DNA of 64,000 nucleotides, taken from contig JAVHNS010000016.1 of assembly GCA_036872755.1 (NCBI GenBank), forward strand, positions 1 to 64,000, given 5' to 3'. This DNA comes from Orbilia blumenaviensis. Lineage: Eukaryota; Ascomycota; Orbiliomycetes; Orbiliales; Orbiliaceae. Both the position numbers and the translations under genes were made by a program. The notes beneath the pieces were generated by a model. That model searched no databases and was not told the origin of the DNA. It worked only from the letters and a program-made list of their open reading frames with translations. This document shows positions 23,491 through 36,180 of this stretch, piece after piece (position 1 is the first letter of the stretch; each line of letters starts with the position of its first letter).

Positions 23491-23779
23491 AAAAAAATAT
23501 TTTATAATTTAAATTTTAAAATTTAATTATAATATAAATTATAATTATTTATATTTAATTTTAATTATATAATTATATAATATAATTATAAAAATTAAGT
23601 TTTTGAATATAAAAATTCTTATATATAAATTTTTTTTAAATAATTTTCCTATATAATAAAATTTTATAAATAAATTTTATATAAAAATTTTTTATTTAAT
23701 TTTATTATATTTCTTATATATAAAAAAATCTTGTATAAAAATTTCCCTTTTAAAAATTTTTTTTAAAAAAAAAAAATAA
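23491..23779 (+). pseudogene. Internal remainder of the old element
   Basis: This is the RIP-mutated equivalent of about 22640-22927 in the intact copy. Examples are AAAATTCTTATATATAAATTT against AGAATTCTTGTACACAAATTT, and AAAAATTTCCC against GGGAATTTCCC. It leads directly into the old 3' LTR. Confidence 0.9.
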
Positions 23780-24337
23780 TATCATAACCAATTATATTAA
23801 ATATATTTTAATATATTAAATATAAATTTATTTTTATAAATTATTTCTTACATCAAAATAATTTTTATTATAAATATTTAATAAAAAAAAATTATATTAA
23901 AAAAAAATAAATTAAACTATATTATATTAACAATATAATTTTTAAAATAAATCATATAAAAAATATTATATATAATTTAATATATTATATATATATAATA
24001 TTTTTTAAAATATATAATATTTAAATTTATAAATAATTTATATTTATATAAATAATACTTATATATATAAAAATTTTTAAATAATAATAATTTTAAGATT
24101 TTTTTTAAAATTTTATTAATTAATTTATTAATATTTAATATATTTTATTTATTATTTTTATTTATTAAATCTAATATTCCTTTACTAAAAATTATATTAT
24201 TTAATATTTTTATATTTAATCTAACTTACTTTAAAAAAAATAATCTAAATACTTTAAATTAAAAATATAATTAGCCAAAAAATGCTAAACTATTTTAGGA
24301 ATTTCTTATTTGGAAAATACCCGGAACAGGTGTAACA
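23780..24337 (+). repeat. 3' LTR of the old element (RIP-mutated)
   Basis: It is exactly 558 bp. The start is fully mutated (TATCATAACC), but the last ~80 bp keep intact motifs such as TTAGCC, TTTTAGGAATTTC and ACCCGGAACAGGTGTAACA. This is the mirror image of the old 5' LTR, which keeps its start and loses its end. Confidence 0.93.
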
Positions 24338-24342
24338 ATATT
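24338..24342. repeat. Target site duplication (ATATT), right copy, of the old element
   Basis: ATATT directly follows the old 3' LTR and matches 6025-6029. Confidence 0.75.
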
Positions 24343-26060
24343 TATTAATAAAAGAATTATAATATAAAATTTTAAAAATAATATATAATATTTAAACATA
24401 TTACAAACTTTAAAAAATATATTTTTAATTAATAAAGTTATATTATTAATTATATATAATTAAAAATATTAAAAAATATATTAATTATTATTTTTCATAT
24501 ATATAAAATATTATTAAATAATATTATTAATATAAATTATTAAATATAATATTAATATTAATAATTTTAAATTTAATAATAAATTTAAATTTAATAATTA
24601 ATTTATTTAAATATTAATATCCTTTAATAAAAAAAATATTTAATATAATATTTATTATAATAAAAAAAATGTTAAAAATTATAAAATTTATTTTAATAAA
24701 AAAAATTTAAAAAATAAAAAAAATTACTTTAATCTATTATTTTTATAAATATTTTACTTAAAAATATTTGATAATATTAATTTTTAATAAAAATTTAAAA
24801 TTTATTAATAAATTATAAAAAAAATTATTTAAATTAATAAAATTTAAAATTAAAATTTTAATAATAATAATATTTAATTTATAAATAAATAATTAAATAA
24901 AAAAATTAAATTAAAAAATTAAATATATTTTAAAATATTATATTAATATAAATTAAAATAACTAAATAATATTTTTATTAAAATTAAAAAAAATAATAAT
25001 AAATTTAAAAAATATAATAATAAACTACATTCCATCCAAAATTTTATATAAAAAAAAAATTAAAATCAGCATTAAATATAATTAAATATATAATATTTTT
25101 TAAAAAAAAAAAAAATTTAAAATTTAAAAATTTTTTTAATAATTAATAAATAAAAAAATAATTTATTAAATTAATAAAATTTTAATTTTAATATTAATAA
25201 AATATAACAAACACCACTCAATTTATTATAATTATAATAACTATTTAAAAAAATAAATATTATTAAACCATAAATAAAATTTTTAAATTAGAATAAATTT
25301 ATTTAAATTTAAAAATTAAATATACATTATCATCAATCAAAAAAAAAAAATTAATTATTTAACAAATAAAATTATTTAAAATATTTAAAAAAATTAAATA
25401 TAAAAATATATTTTAATTTAATTTATTAACTAATATACATATATATTTAATAATATTTATATTTTATTTAAAATTAATATTAAATTTAATAATAAATTTA
25501 TATAGAAGAGTAATAATATTAACATTTTTTCTAATATTAAATAAATAAAAAAAAAAAAAATATAAAATATTTTAAATTTTAAATAAATAAATTATAAAAA
25601 AAAAAATATATAAAAAAAAAATTAAAATTTAATATTTAATTAAATATAAGGGATATAAATAAAATTATAATGAGTGGAGAAATAATAAAAATATATATAT
25701 CCTACATATGATAATAAATTTGGAATAAAAAAAACTAAAAATAATAGAATTAATTTTAAATATTAAAAATAATAAAGTAGATAGAATTAAATTAAAATTA
25801 AAATAAATTAATTATATATTTATAAAAAAAATTAAATTAATTAAAAAATCTAAAATTAATATTAAACTAAAAAAAAAAGATAATTAAAAGATATTTTATA
25901 GGATTATTAAGAAAAATTAAATTTATATTTACATATTTTAGTATGGTATTATTAAGGAAAATTAAATTAGTATTTGTATGTTTTAATAAATTTATATATT
26001 TTAGTGAATTTTTGAAAATGGGGAGATTATAATGTGCTTTAGATTTTATAACTTTCTTAT
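24343..26060. repeat. RIP-degraded AT-rich sequence, right flank
   Basis: This continues the block interrupted at 6029. It is nearly pure A/T with no credible ORF or recognisable domain. G content begins to rise after about 25,900, and ordinary sequence starts between about 26,030 and 26,110. Confidence 0.8.
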
Positions 26061-28405
26061 TAATAGTTAGTCTGGTTTTACTTGTATATAAATTATTTAG
26101 ATTTCTGGCCTTCTTCTGGAGGGTATTTAATGATACTTATATCCCAAGTACCACTACAGCTAGGATGGGTACTAGTGCGAGGCTATAGCTGGGTACGGGG
26201 TAGTCTCGTGTCCGGATAGCCGGCCGGGCCACAAGTGTCATAACTACGGGGTATTCATTCATAGGCTAAGGGGGGATATATACAATGTAATACGGCAGGC
26301 TGCACTGTTTTCTGCTACATACCTACATCGTACCAATGCAACGGAGCCTCCTTATAGTCAAATCGAGTACCTAGGTACATGCATGTACAGCCTTGGGCTG
26401 ATCAGGTTAAATTAACTAGACGATGGATTGGGACGGGATGGTCTCGTGACTGAGATTGGAGGTCGGTGGGTATGTGTGCATGTACGTGGCTCAAGACAGA
26501 TATCTCGCAATAGTGAGAAGACAAGGCCATGCCAATCATAATCAAAAAGTGTTGCATTTGTTGGCCGCCGTTGCTATATCTGATATAGAAGAAAAAGAGA
26601 GTGTGGTAGGACCGGAATAAGAAAAGAGAGAAAAAAAAAGTTGACTAAGAAAGAAAGAGGTTACTTGGTTGGTCTGTGCTTGGCGGTCCTTCCCTTGGCA
26701 AGGCAGACTGCGGTCACCACCCCGGTCGCTTTTCTACCATACCATACCATACCGTACACCTTCAATCCAATCCTTAGCTAGTGCCCTTCCTCTTCCTAGC
26801 CTGGTCGGTCGCTACTTGGCTTTTTTTCTTTGAATCAAATATTATGACCGATTACCTATCCTATCCCAGACTGTGTTGGGGTTAGCTACACAGGCTAGGT
26901 AGGTAGTTAGACTCCACATACAGTATCGTAATAGGTAGTAGTTAGGTAGTTAGACTTCCCCGTATGCAGCATGGCACCTAATATATCCGTATAAATAGGT
27001 ACCTAGGTAGACTCTCTCGCTCTCTCTCTCCCCCCATGTGTGTGTGTGTGTGTGTGACAGAGACAGCGGAGTATCAGATCCTGTTGCCCTGCAGCCTCTT
27101 ATATACCCTTCCCTCCTCTTCCACCCCGTTGCATTACAATTACATTTATATTCCATACTGATCTCTACCTACCTAGCCTAGGTACCTACCTAACCTAGAC
27201 CTACCCCCATTCTGTTACTCTTCCTTTTTTGATATCTGATATACATACATACATACATACATACACAAGAGATTGCCCCAGACGAAGGGAGGGGGAAACA
27301 ACAAATGCTGGAAAGAGTACCTGCATCCTCCCTCTCTCTCTTTCTCTCCGTGTCAAGCATACCTATCAAAAGTACCTACATACCAAGTATCTCAGTACTC
27401 TGTTGAATAATATATTAGTAGTAGGTACCTACCTACTTGTGGTATATACTTAGATACACGCCCGCCAAACAGAACGGACAAACAGAGTTATATTATAACG
27501 TGCATGCTGCTGCTTGCTTGCTGCTTGCTGCTAAAACCGGGGCTTGGCTTGGCTTTCTGACACGGCTCCGAAACTCTTCCTCTTCCTTTCCCTCCCTCTC
27601 TCTTTCCCAACTTAACTTTAAACTTAAACCTAATCCTTACATCCTTCCTCTGCTTCTGCCTTTTCTCTCTTTATATCTCTCAACATCCCCAAAACTTATA
27701 ATCTATTCCAACTGTGTTCGTAACTAGTTTTCCAAAAACTAACGACTGTTTTACCGACGAAGAAATAAAAAAAACAATACGTCTACGAATACTGGTACGA
27801 TTTGCTAGGTAGATACTAACTGACTTTGTTATCACATTGTGTTATTTGTTATTGTCGCCGCTGGATTATTTGCTTGGCCCTGGTCCTTAAATGGTACACC
27901 ACCCCGGCTTCCCGATCTCTCCGACTAATTAAAACACACAAGAGTTTCTTAAAACCTTGTCTCGAGTAACCCGAACCCGTGTTCTCTCTCTTCCTTCGCC
28001 TCGCCTCGTCTCTCGTCAGCATTTCAACCTCATGATCATCATCACCACCCGGTCCTGAAACCTCAAACATCAAAAAACGTCAACACCCCATTAAAAAAAC
28101 TATCCTTACTTCCCGTATCCTTCCCTTCCGCATGTCTTAGAGGAGAAGAAAAGGAAGGAAAGAATAGAAGGTCACGCAAAACATCCGAATAAAAGGTCCT
28201 TTTTTTACCATCAACCAACAAGTTTTAAACCGAACGGACGGGAGTAACAGCGCCGGGGAAACGAAACGGAAAATAAAGAGAAAAAAAAACGGGAAACCCG
28301 ACATACAGGCCGATTCTTTACCGCAATCCACGTATCCTTCCATCCTTCCATCCTTCCTCTCGTCCCGTCTAGTGGCCGCTTTCGGCCGGGGCCAAACGAG
28401 AAACC
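26061..28405. other. Intergenic region and probable MED15 promoter/5' UTR
   Basis: I see no supported gene. It holds simple repeats ((TG)n at 27037-27056, (ATAC)n at 27241-27264), CT-rich tracts around 27,580-27,670, and many copies of an AGGTA/TACCT motif at about 26,895-27,010, 27,165-27,200 and 27,420-27,440. Short ORFs are low complexity or overlap these repeats. The last ~700 bases probably include the MED15 leader. Confidence 0.6.
27241..27264. repeat. (ATAC)n microsatellite
   Basis: Six tandem ATAC units in intergenic DNA. Confidence 0.9.
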
Positions 28406-29051
28406 ATGAATCCAGCAGGTCAGCTCCCTCCTGGCATGATGGCCGGAATGCAGATGGCTCCCGGTGGTCCTGCTGCCGCTGCACAAGGAGGAACTCAGGC
28501 TCTCGCGCAGGTCATGGCCAAATTAAAATCTCAACCTCCTCCCACTGCTGGATGGCAGGCTGAGATTCCTATCGGAGAACGAGGAATGATCGTTAATCAG
28601 ATGTACGCTCTTTCGCCGTCTCTCCTTCTTATTCTTCCTTATTCCATTCGTACACACACATACGCTTTCCTCTTTTTATATACCCACTGTTTGTCCCTTG
28701 ATAGTTTTACTTCCAAAAAAAAAAAAATACAAATGCGCTATTCTATTTTTATATAGATAGATTAGATATATATATATACACTTATATATATATCTATTGT
28801 AATTCTCAACCAAGGCAGACCTGCTGATATTCATTTTTCAAGTGCTAGTTCTTTGCGCCTCGTCCAGAGTGATTTAGACGCCCCGCGCGCCGTCAAGATG
28901 GCCGAGGCGTTCGAAGATCATACATTCCGCACCGCAAATTCCAAAGTACGTGGCCCTTTTTTTTTCTTCTCTCTCTTTCATCTCCCACTCTTCCTAAAAA
29001 TATCACATTTCTCACCGCGTGTCAAATTTCCCTTTTGTCCTTTGTTTCCCA

Positions 29052-29087
<36 letters not shown>

Positions 29088-30934
29088 GTTATTCTATCTA
29101 TTAGGATATAGAGAAGGAGAGGGGAGTCACTCACCGCGTGCACCTAAAACAATAGGGCGAATACATCGGTGCCTGTCGAGGCAAAATGCAGCAGATCCAA
29201 GAAACTCGAATGCGGAAACAAGCAGACAACGAACAGCACCTCCGTGAACTCCAGTTCCTCAGCCGGAACCCCCAGCTAGCCGCACAGCAGCAGCAACAAC
29301 AACTCCTGCTCGCGCAGAGGATGGGAATGCAAGCCGGTCAGCTGGATCAACAACCTCAACAGCCTCAACCGGGAATGCAAGGTTTAATGCCTCAGAACAT
29401 CAACATGGCCGCTGCCATCGCGAACCCATCGTTACAAGCCCAGATGGCCATGGCCGCACAGGCGCAACCGGGTCTGATACAGGGAAATCCGCAGCTAGGG
29501 AATCCGCAGTTACAGAATCCGCTCAATCAGTACCGAAATATGCCTAAGGAACAGGCGATCGAGCATCTGGCACGGACGATGATGGCGCAGGCGCAACCGC
29601 AGCATATACAAACCATCATGGGACAGCTCGGGGGTATGACGGAGGAGCAGAAACAGCAGTGTGAACGTTTAAAAATCTTACCTGTGGAGATGTTTTTCCG
29701 AAATGCTGCCGCCAAGAAGCTTTTGCAGAATCAGATTATTCCACCTGGTCCTATGCAGCCTGGTGCTTCCGGTGGTCCTGGTGGAGCTCAACAGATGGCG
29801 GCTCAGCAGATGGCGGCTAACCAGCAGCTTGCGCGACAACAGCAGCTGCAGCAAGCCGCTCAGCAGCAGAGGTTGCTTGCCGCGCAGAATGCAGCTCTGG
29901 GCCGGGGGACTCCGATTACACAGGGACAACAGCAGTTCGATAAAGCTTTCATGAATGATTTTCAAACATTCCTTAAGCAACAGCAGCAGCAACAACAGCA
30001 ACAACAGCAGCAGCAGCAGCAGCAGCCACCAGTTACACAAGCTGAAGCTATGGGGCAGAAACCTCCACAAGCCAGGCCTGGGATGCCGAATGTCACCATG
30101 CCTCCCGGTTCAGTACCGCCTCAAGCCACCCAGCAAGCCGCCTCAAATCTACAGCAACAGCAGCTGTTAATACTACAGCGCCAGGCTCAAGCCCAGAGGA
30201 TCGGACAACAGCAGCAACAGCAGCAGCCTCAACCATCTCCGCAGCAACCGCCGGGCCATCTTGTCGGTCAGCACCCATCACCACAGCTGAACCTGCTGAA
30301 CCAATCACACCGTCCGGGCTCAGCCAGCCAACAAGCTCAAGCCGCACAAGCGCAGCTCAACCAAGCTAGAATGGCGGAAATGCAGCGTCATGCGCAACTC
30401 CAACAGCAACAACAACAAGCGCAAGCCGCCGGCCTGCGTGGGCCTGGAGGTCTCGTCATCCCACCCGGGTTCCCAATACAGAACCTACAAAACCTGCCAC
30501 CGGAGAAAGTACAGCAGCTACTCCAAAGCTATCAAGCTAAACAGCTCCAAATGCAAGCTCAAGCTCAAGCGCTGGCTCAGCAGCAGCAAGCTGGTCAAAA
30601 CCCTGCAGCTTTATTACAGCAGCAGCAGGCGGCGCTTGAGGCTCAGAATAGACTTAGAGCCGCTGGGATGGGTGGTACTTCCGCTCAACAGATCCAAGCT
30701 GCACAGAATGCATTGTTGCAGAGCGTATCTGGCGGACAACCTTTGGGTGGCCAGCTGACACAGGAGCAGGCTCAGAAACTGCAGATGCAGAAGATGATTA
30801 ATATGCGGAATGCACAGATAGAGCAGGCTCAGAAGTTGGGTCTTAAGCCTGGGCAGCATCCTGGGCAACCGGGACAACCGGGACAACAAGGTCAGCCAGG
30901 CCAGCAAGCGCAACAAGCACAGCAAGCGCAACAA

Positions 30935-30969
<35 letters not shown>

Positions 30970-32798
30970 GCAGTTGGGACAGCCACAGCAGCCTGGCCAA
31001 CCTGGTCAGCCCGGTCAGCAGCAGCAGCCGCGTCAACCACCACCACAGATCCCTGACATTCCATTTCCACTCGCCTTCGATAAAATCAAATTCCCGCCAA
31101 ATGCTATCGCATATATCAAGCGTCAGTTCCCACAACTTGATATCCCGGTTGCTGAGCTCCCAGATTGGGGTAGCTTTAAGATTTGGGCCAAAAAGGTCAA
31201 CCCCGAACTTGCAGCTAGGGTATGTATCCGTTTATTTCGTATTCCAGAAACCAAAAACCAAAAAAAAAAAAATGAAGTTCGTAATGCTGACTAAAGATGC
31301 ATTTTTTCTTGTAATATAGGTGCGGTCACTGCATTTCCTGCATATTCAGGAGCTGTCAAAGAAGTTTAATGGGCCTATGCAGAATCATTATCAGGAGTTT
31401 GTATTGAGGGTAACGAACCTGCGACAGGCTCATCTCCAGCAGGCTCAGGCACAAGCGGTACAGCAGGCGAATATGTCGCCTCCTAAGCCGCAGGTGAAGC
31501 AGCCGGCGCAGAATCAGGCGGCTGCGCCTACGCCTAAGATGGCACAGCAGTCCGTTGAAGCGGGTAGGGTAACGCCGGCTAACGCTGCGGCTGCGGCTGC
31601 GGCTGCGGCTGCGGCCCAACAGCAGCAGCAGCAGCAGAATCAGCAACAAGCTGCGAATGCAAGAGGTGTTAAGAGGTCTGCTCAGAATGAAGAGGCTGCT
31701 CCACAGGCTGCGGGTCCGAATGCTGCGCAGAATCAGGCCCAGCAGGCACAGGCACAGCAAGCTCAACAGGTGGCAGCTCAACAACAGGGACAGCAGCAAC
31801 CGAGACCTGCAGATTGGCAGACTTTCTTGCAAAGGTTGAGCCAGATGCCTCCGGATATGCAAACACAGCTTCTTAATCAGCCGCGGATGGCGCAGCTACC
31901 GATGGAGAGGAAAGCGGAGATTCAGAAGGTGATTACTATGAGCAGAGCAAGGCTTCAGCAGCAGCAGCAGCAACAGGCGGCTCAACAGGCTCAACAGGCC
32001 CAGCAACAGCAGCACCAGCAGGCACAAGCTCAAGCTGCGAAGGCAAATGCTGATCAAGCACGGGCATCTTCTGCAGCTGCTCAACAACAGAACCAGAATC
32101 AAAATCAGAACCAGGTTAAGCGGCCAGAACCTGCTCCGGTAAGACCGCCTACGGCTTCTGGGCCTCAGCAGAAGGCGCCTGTTCCACAGGCTGTTGCTCC
32201 AACCGCCGCAGGCCCCCAGGGTGTTCCTCAGGCTCAGATGGATCCTGCAAAGCAGCTTTTGAAGAATAAGGAGCAAGTGCACTTGATCCGTCAGGAGGAA
32301 ACTCAGCGGGCATTGGCGCGACCAATTATTCAAATGAGCGATGAAGTTCGAGCTGTGACTAGACAGGCTGTGAAGGAGGTCTCTTTGACTCTCGTTCGTA
32401 TGGAGCAGTGGATTCCAATGTTCTTGATGTTGTTGCCGTCTGAGCGTATTGTGAGGGAGCTGTTCCAGACGAGAGCTGTAGTGGCTACTCAATTCGAGGA
32501 TGCGAACTTCCAGACTCCGAAGGAGAATTTCACGATTACTCCGGATGAGCTTGATGCGGCTAAGCAGCAGATTCTGAGGTACTTCAACTACGTGAAGGCT
32601 CAGGTGCCAAAGTTGAATGAGCAGAGGATTAAACAGGGACAGCCACCGATTCCAATGGGGGCTATTCCGAACCCTGCGCAACAACAACAAATCCAGCAAC
32701 AAAAGCAGCTACAGCAACTTCAGTTCCAATCTCATGCTGCAAAAGCACCTGGTCCCAGCATCGACGAATCTAATCCCATCGTTCAATCTCTCCAACAG

Positions 32799-32831
<33 letters not shown>

Positions 32832-34010
32832 AAGCTTCCAGTTCAGAATCTTCAACAGCCTACTAATATTCCTCATTCGGCTGCTGCTCATAAGGTCGCC
32901 GCTCCTCCTGCTCCTACCGCTCCTCTACCTCCCGCTGCACCTTTCAACCTCGGCCAGATTCCACCTAGGAAAAAGGCAAAGCAGGGTTCAGAATCACCTT
33001 CATTCCCTAAATCGGCACAGCCCGAGCAGAAGGGCCAACAGCAAGCCATGTCTCAAGCACAAGGTCAGAAGGGAGTACCTGGGAAAGGGACCCTTCCAGC
33101 TCAGTACACCCACCTCTGCATCGCCAAGAACTGTGAATACAACACCAAGGGGTTCCGAAGCCAGGCAGACCTTCTTCGCCATCTTAAGGAAGACCACAAA
33201 GATGCTGTTGCCGGGCACATCAAGCAACCGCAGAACGAGCCTCATAAGCCTATGACTATGCAGGACCTCCAAGCTCTTAGGGAGAAGCAGGAGCGTATGA
33301 TCGAGGAAAGGAATAAGACTATCACTAATCCTCTTGAGTATACGCTTGGTTCTGTTGCTGAAGCTTTGAATTTGAATCGAGATGGGACAAGGAAGGCAAA
33401 GGAGGAGAAACAGTCAGATGAGGTAAAGGATAAGGATTCTGTTACTACCGCTACCGCTACCAAGGCTCCTACTCCTCGAACATCGACCCCACTAACCAGG
33501 ACTCCTTCTAAGGCTGCTCCAACTCCATCGGCTATTCAGTCCTCTCCACCACGCCCTGTTGAGGCGAGAGAAGATCGACCGAGTGGCGTCTTGACTCCAC
33601 CTTCCAACGCCTGGGATGATTCGATGATAAGCTCCACGGTCATCCAGCAGGCCTTCGAAGGACTGGATGAGATCACAGACTTGGTCATCGACCAAATCGA
33701 CATCAGCATGATCCTGGCACCATACGACGACAGCGACGCCCATTCCGACGGATCCGGCGAGAAGCTTCCTCGAACCCCACCATTCGGAGCCGCGGCCATC
33801 CCCGAAGCTAGAAACGGCGGGGACGCGCTGCCTATGACTGAGGAGGAGATGAAGGACTTCGAAGCTTGGAATCCATTCGGGATCCGAAACAACGGACCCC
33901 GTGGGTTGGTTGAGGATATTGATTGGGAGTTGGTGGATGCGCCTGGGACGACTAGTGGGAGTAGCACTCTCTCTGGGTGGGATAACAGCTTTTTCGAGAT
34001 TAGATCTTAA
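28406..34010 (+). CDS. MED15: Mediator subunit 15 (KIX domain, Gln-rich)
   Basis: Coding exons are 28406-28602, 28849-28945, 29156-31219 and 31320-34010, giving about 1682 aa. Donors are GTACGC, GTACGT and GTATGT; acceptors are CTAG, AATAG and ATAG. Joining the first three exons builds a KIX domain at residues ~48-115, starting with GWQAEIPIGER and ending in ACRGKMQQIQE, as in fungal Med15/Gal11. The middle is very rich in Gln, Ala and Pro, with pure CAG/CAA runs near 29,980-30,025, 30,935-30,975, 31,615-31,635 and 32,788-32,830. Past residue ~1380 is a C2H2-like finger (CIAKNC ... HLKEDH). Med15 is the Mediator tail subunit that binds activators through KIX. Exon 1 begins shortly after a pyrimidine-rich leader. 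Confidence 0.93.
29056..29085 (+). repeat. T30 homopolymer in MED15 intron 2
   Basis: Thirty T residues run directly into AG (29086-29087), a strong-looking acceptor. It lies 68 nt upstream of the AATAG acceptor (29154-29155) that restores the KIX frame. Use of the upstream site would add a stop within a few codons. Confidence 0.9.
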
Positions 34011-35157
34011 GATAAGGCTGTTTCCCTGGTCTTGTTTATCTGCGGTGCTTCTTTTTTCTTCTCTTTACTCTGGTTCTTATTCCTTCATGGACGGCGTTTA
34101 CTCCTGCCTTTTTTTGTTACTCTTTTTCCTTCTAACGTGTCATTTCTCATCAATACTGTTACTACCACTATACTTTATTATTACGCCTAAACCATTTTTT
34201 ATTGTTACTTTTTATTATTACGCACTTACTTATCCATGGCTGGGGGTTTCTGTTTAGAAAAAACTCAAAATGACAACAATAATGGGGAAAACGGATTTCT
34301 TTTTTGATTATTATTTCTATTACTCAAGACAACGGGTCCCCTTTACTGCTTCTCTTTCTGTGTTTGGCATTGACTTTACGCAACCTGTCTTCCTTTTTTT
34401 TGCTATTATTTTATCATTCTTCCTCTTTTGAGGACGGCGTTTAGGGGAGGGCGTTACTTATGGCATGGTTGTTTTTATATCTTCTGTAGTATTGCTCTTT
34501 TATTGATAATGTTGATTCATCATCATTATTATTACTATGCATTATTTCATCTGGCTTTCATGCTCTGTCTTGCTCTCCTTTTCTTCCGGTGATATGCTGT
34601 GATGAGAGAGGGCTTTTTTGGTTATTATTATTATCATCATCATTTCTAGTATTATTGTATTTTAGCAACTTAATTCAGAGATTATTTTTCCTCGAAGTAG
34701 TATATGGGTTTGAATTCCGTGTGAGAGTTACGAGAATTATAGAGCTATAGATAGGTATCTACCTAGATTCTTAATCATTGAGCGGTTGAAATATCACCCA
34801 GCCTCTTTTTGGGGGAGGGGAGAAGAATACAACATTATCAACACATTTTATAAGTTTACCGACTTTTATTACAAGGATATAGCATGGATACGGATTTTAG
34901 ATGGTATGTATGTATATATATCTATATATTGGTATTGGTTTTGGAAAAACGCCGAACAATGTAATGCTTTGCGGTTTGGGCTTAGGATACATGGTATATA
35001 TAGGTAGATAGGTAGGTAATATGATATGAGATCGGAAAACAAAGGACGACATGGTACAGTTTACTCAGACAGGATTCTTACAGTCACTTACTTGCTTACA
35101 TTTAACAGCGAACTCCAACCCCCCAAAAAGGAACGCCAATAACGAACCCCCCCAACT
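34011..35157. other. Intergenic, convergent gene ends
   Basis: This is T-rich 3'-flanking sequence between MED15 (+) and the phosphorylase-family gene (-). Short ORFs such as 34786-35007 look like chance. Copies of the TAGGTA motif appear at about 34,752-34,765 and 35,003-35,018. I see no RNA gene. Confidence 0.6.
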
Positions 35158-36180
35158 CTACTGAGGAAGCACCGCCAGCAATTCCTTCGCATAAGCTGCC
35201 GCTGCAGCCGCAGCATACATATCCCAAGTCTTATTCGCAACCCCATGAGAATCCGCATAATTCGCCAACCCCCTAATAGCCAAACACGGGAAATAACTAA
35301 CCACCCCAGCAGACTCAGTCTCGAAACAAAGCGCACCACCAAGCTTCGCACTGAACGCATCTCTATTACCCGGTTCAGCAACCGTCAACCCACCCGAACC
35401 CACAGGCCCGTAGTGCACCACCGTACTCTTCCGCTCCGAGCGGGCGATTATACCGGCCTTGGGACATTTATCACAGGTCCTGTTTGCAGCCGACGCGTGT
35501 GATACGGTAGGTTTGAACAGAATATCCGTCTCCGGTTTTGGACGCTTGAACGCATCATGGCGAGATGTGATACCGCTCAGGTGGGTTGTGTACCCGACCT
35601 TATTCTGCGAGTGGTTCTGCCTCACAGCCAGAACGGCGGTTTGTTGCTGCTTCGACGGGAGCTGGGTGCATGCTGGGTAGATCGGACCGTCTGTTAAGAC
35701 ACGTCTGCTATCGTAGGGTTTCAAACCGGCGCCCAAGGCCGGTTGAACGCCTGGAGTTGGGGGGATAACGCCGACTACTATATCCCCCAGTCTCAGATCT
35801 GGCTTTCCGGCACCTGGAGCGGCGCCAGCGATACCAACGACGATGGCGGAGGTGACGCCCTTGAACTTCCACTTTAGACGTACGGCTGCGGCGGCGGCGT
35901 CTGTCGGTGCCGGTGGGAATTTCGCAAGGATGATGTTGTGTCCGGACATTTTTCCGAAGGAGTAGAGGTTTTGGTCGGTTGGGTCGACGGTGATGGGGGA
36001 GTCGTGTTCCTCGTCCAGGAGGAGTTTTGCGGCGGCGAGTTCGCTGGTTTGGGAGGCGCACACCCAGACCAGTTTGTAGGATTCTGGGGTTAGACGCGGG
36101 CGTATGGATCCCGAGGTGGATTTTACGGCGGTGGTGCTGCTGCCGGCTGGTTTGGAGGTTGGGAAGCCGGAGAAAGACAT
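35158..36180 (-). CDS. PNP/UDP-phosphorylase family protein
   Basis: A single-exon ORF of 340 aa from the ATG at 36178-36180. It has the nucleoside-phosphorylase-type Rossmann-like fold signature: an N-terminal KLVWVCASQTSELAAAK strand, a central VVGIAGAAPG glycine motif, and near the end ETESAGV, matching the E-M/T-E-A/S-AGV motif of PNP/MTA-nucleosidase enzymes, then RGLANYADSH. In fungi this fold is often the N-terminal effector module of NACHT or ankyrin/TPR NLR-like proteins; here it stands alone, with no NACHT or repeats downstream. The frame stays open upstream to 36771, but that stretch translates A/T-rich leader into Ile/Tyr-rich sequence, so I chose the ATG at 36180. Substrate is unknown. 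Confidence 0.8.
   Translation of the reverse strand: MSFSGFPTSKPAGSSTTAVKSTSGSIRPRLTPESYKLVWVCASQTSELAAAKLLLDEEHDSPITVDPTDQNLYSFGKMSGHNIILAKFPPAPTDAAAAAVRLKWKFKGVTSAIVVGIAGAAPGAGKPDLRLGDIVVGVIPPTPGVQPALGAGLKPYDSRRVLTDGPIYPACTQLPSKQQQTAVLAVRQNHSQNKVGYTTHLSGITSRHDAFKRPKPETDILFKPTVSHASAANRTCDKCPKAGIIARSERKSTVVHYGPVGSGGLTVAEPGNRDAFSAKLGGALCFETESAGVVSYFPCLAIRGLANYADSHGVANKTWDMYAAAAAAAYAKELLAVLPQ

Larger units (their letters stand above)
6030..24337 (+). mobile_element. Old RIP-mutated chromovirus copy, interrupted by a young copy
   Basis: This copy is colinear with the intact element at 14296-23485, with C-to-T and G-to-A changes nearly throughout. Its parts are the 5' LTR 6030-6586, internal sequence 6587-14295, the nested young copy, internal remainder 23491-23779, and 3' LTR 23780-24337. 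Clear anchors are the LTR start at 6030-6175, a gag segment at about 8863-8960 matching 17121 onward, the gag/pol junction at 9701-9712 and an RT segment at about 10692 matching 18961. The gag start is ATA instead of ATG at 6627-6629, and the reading frames are full of stops. It cannot encode protein. The last internal part, about 13640-14295, matches the antisense-gene region of the young copy. Confidence 0.93.
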
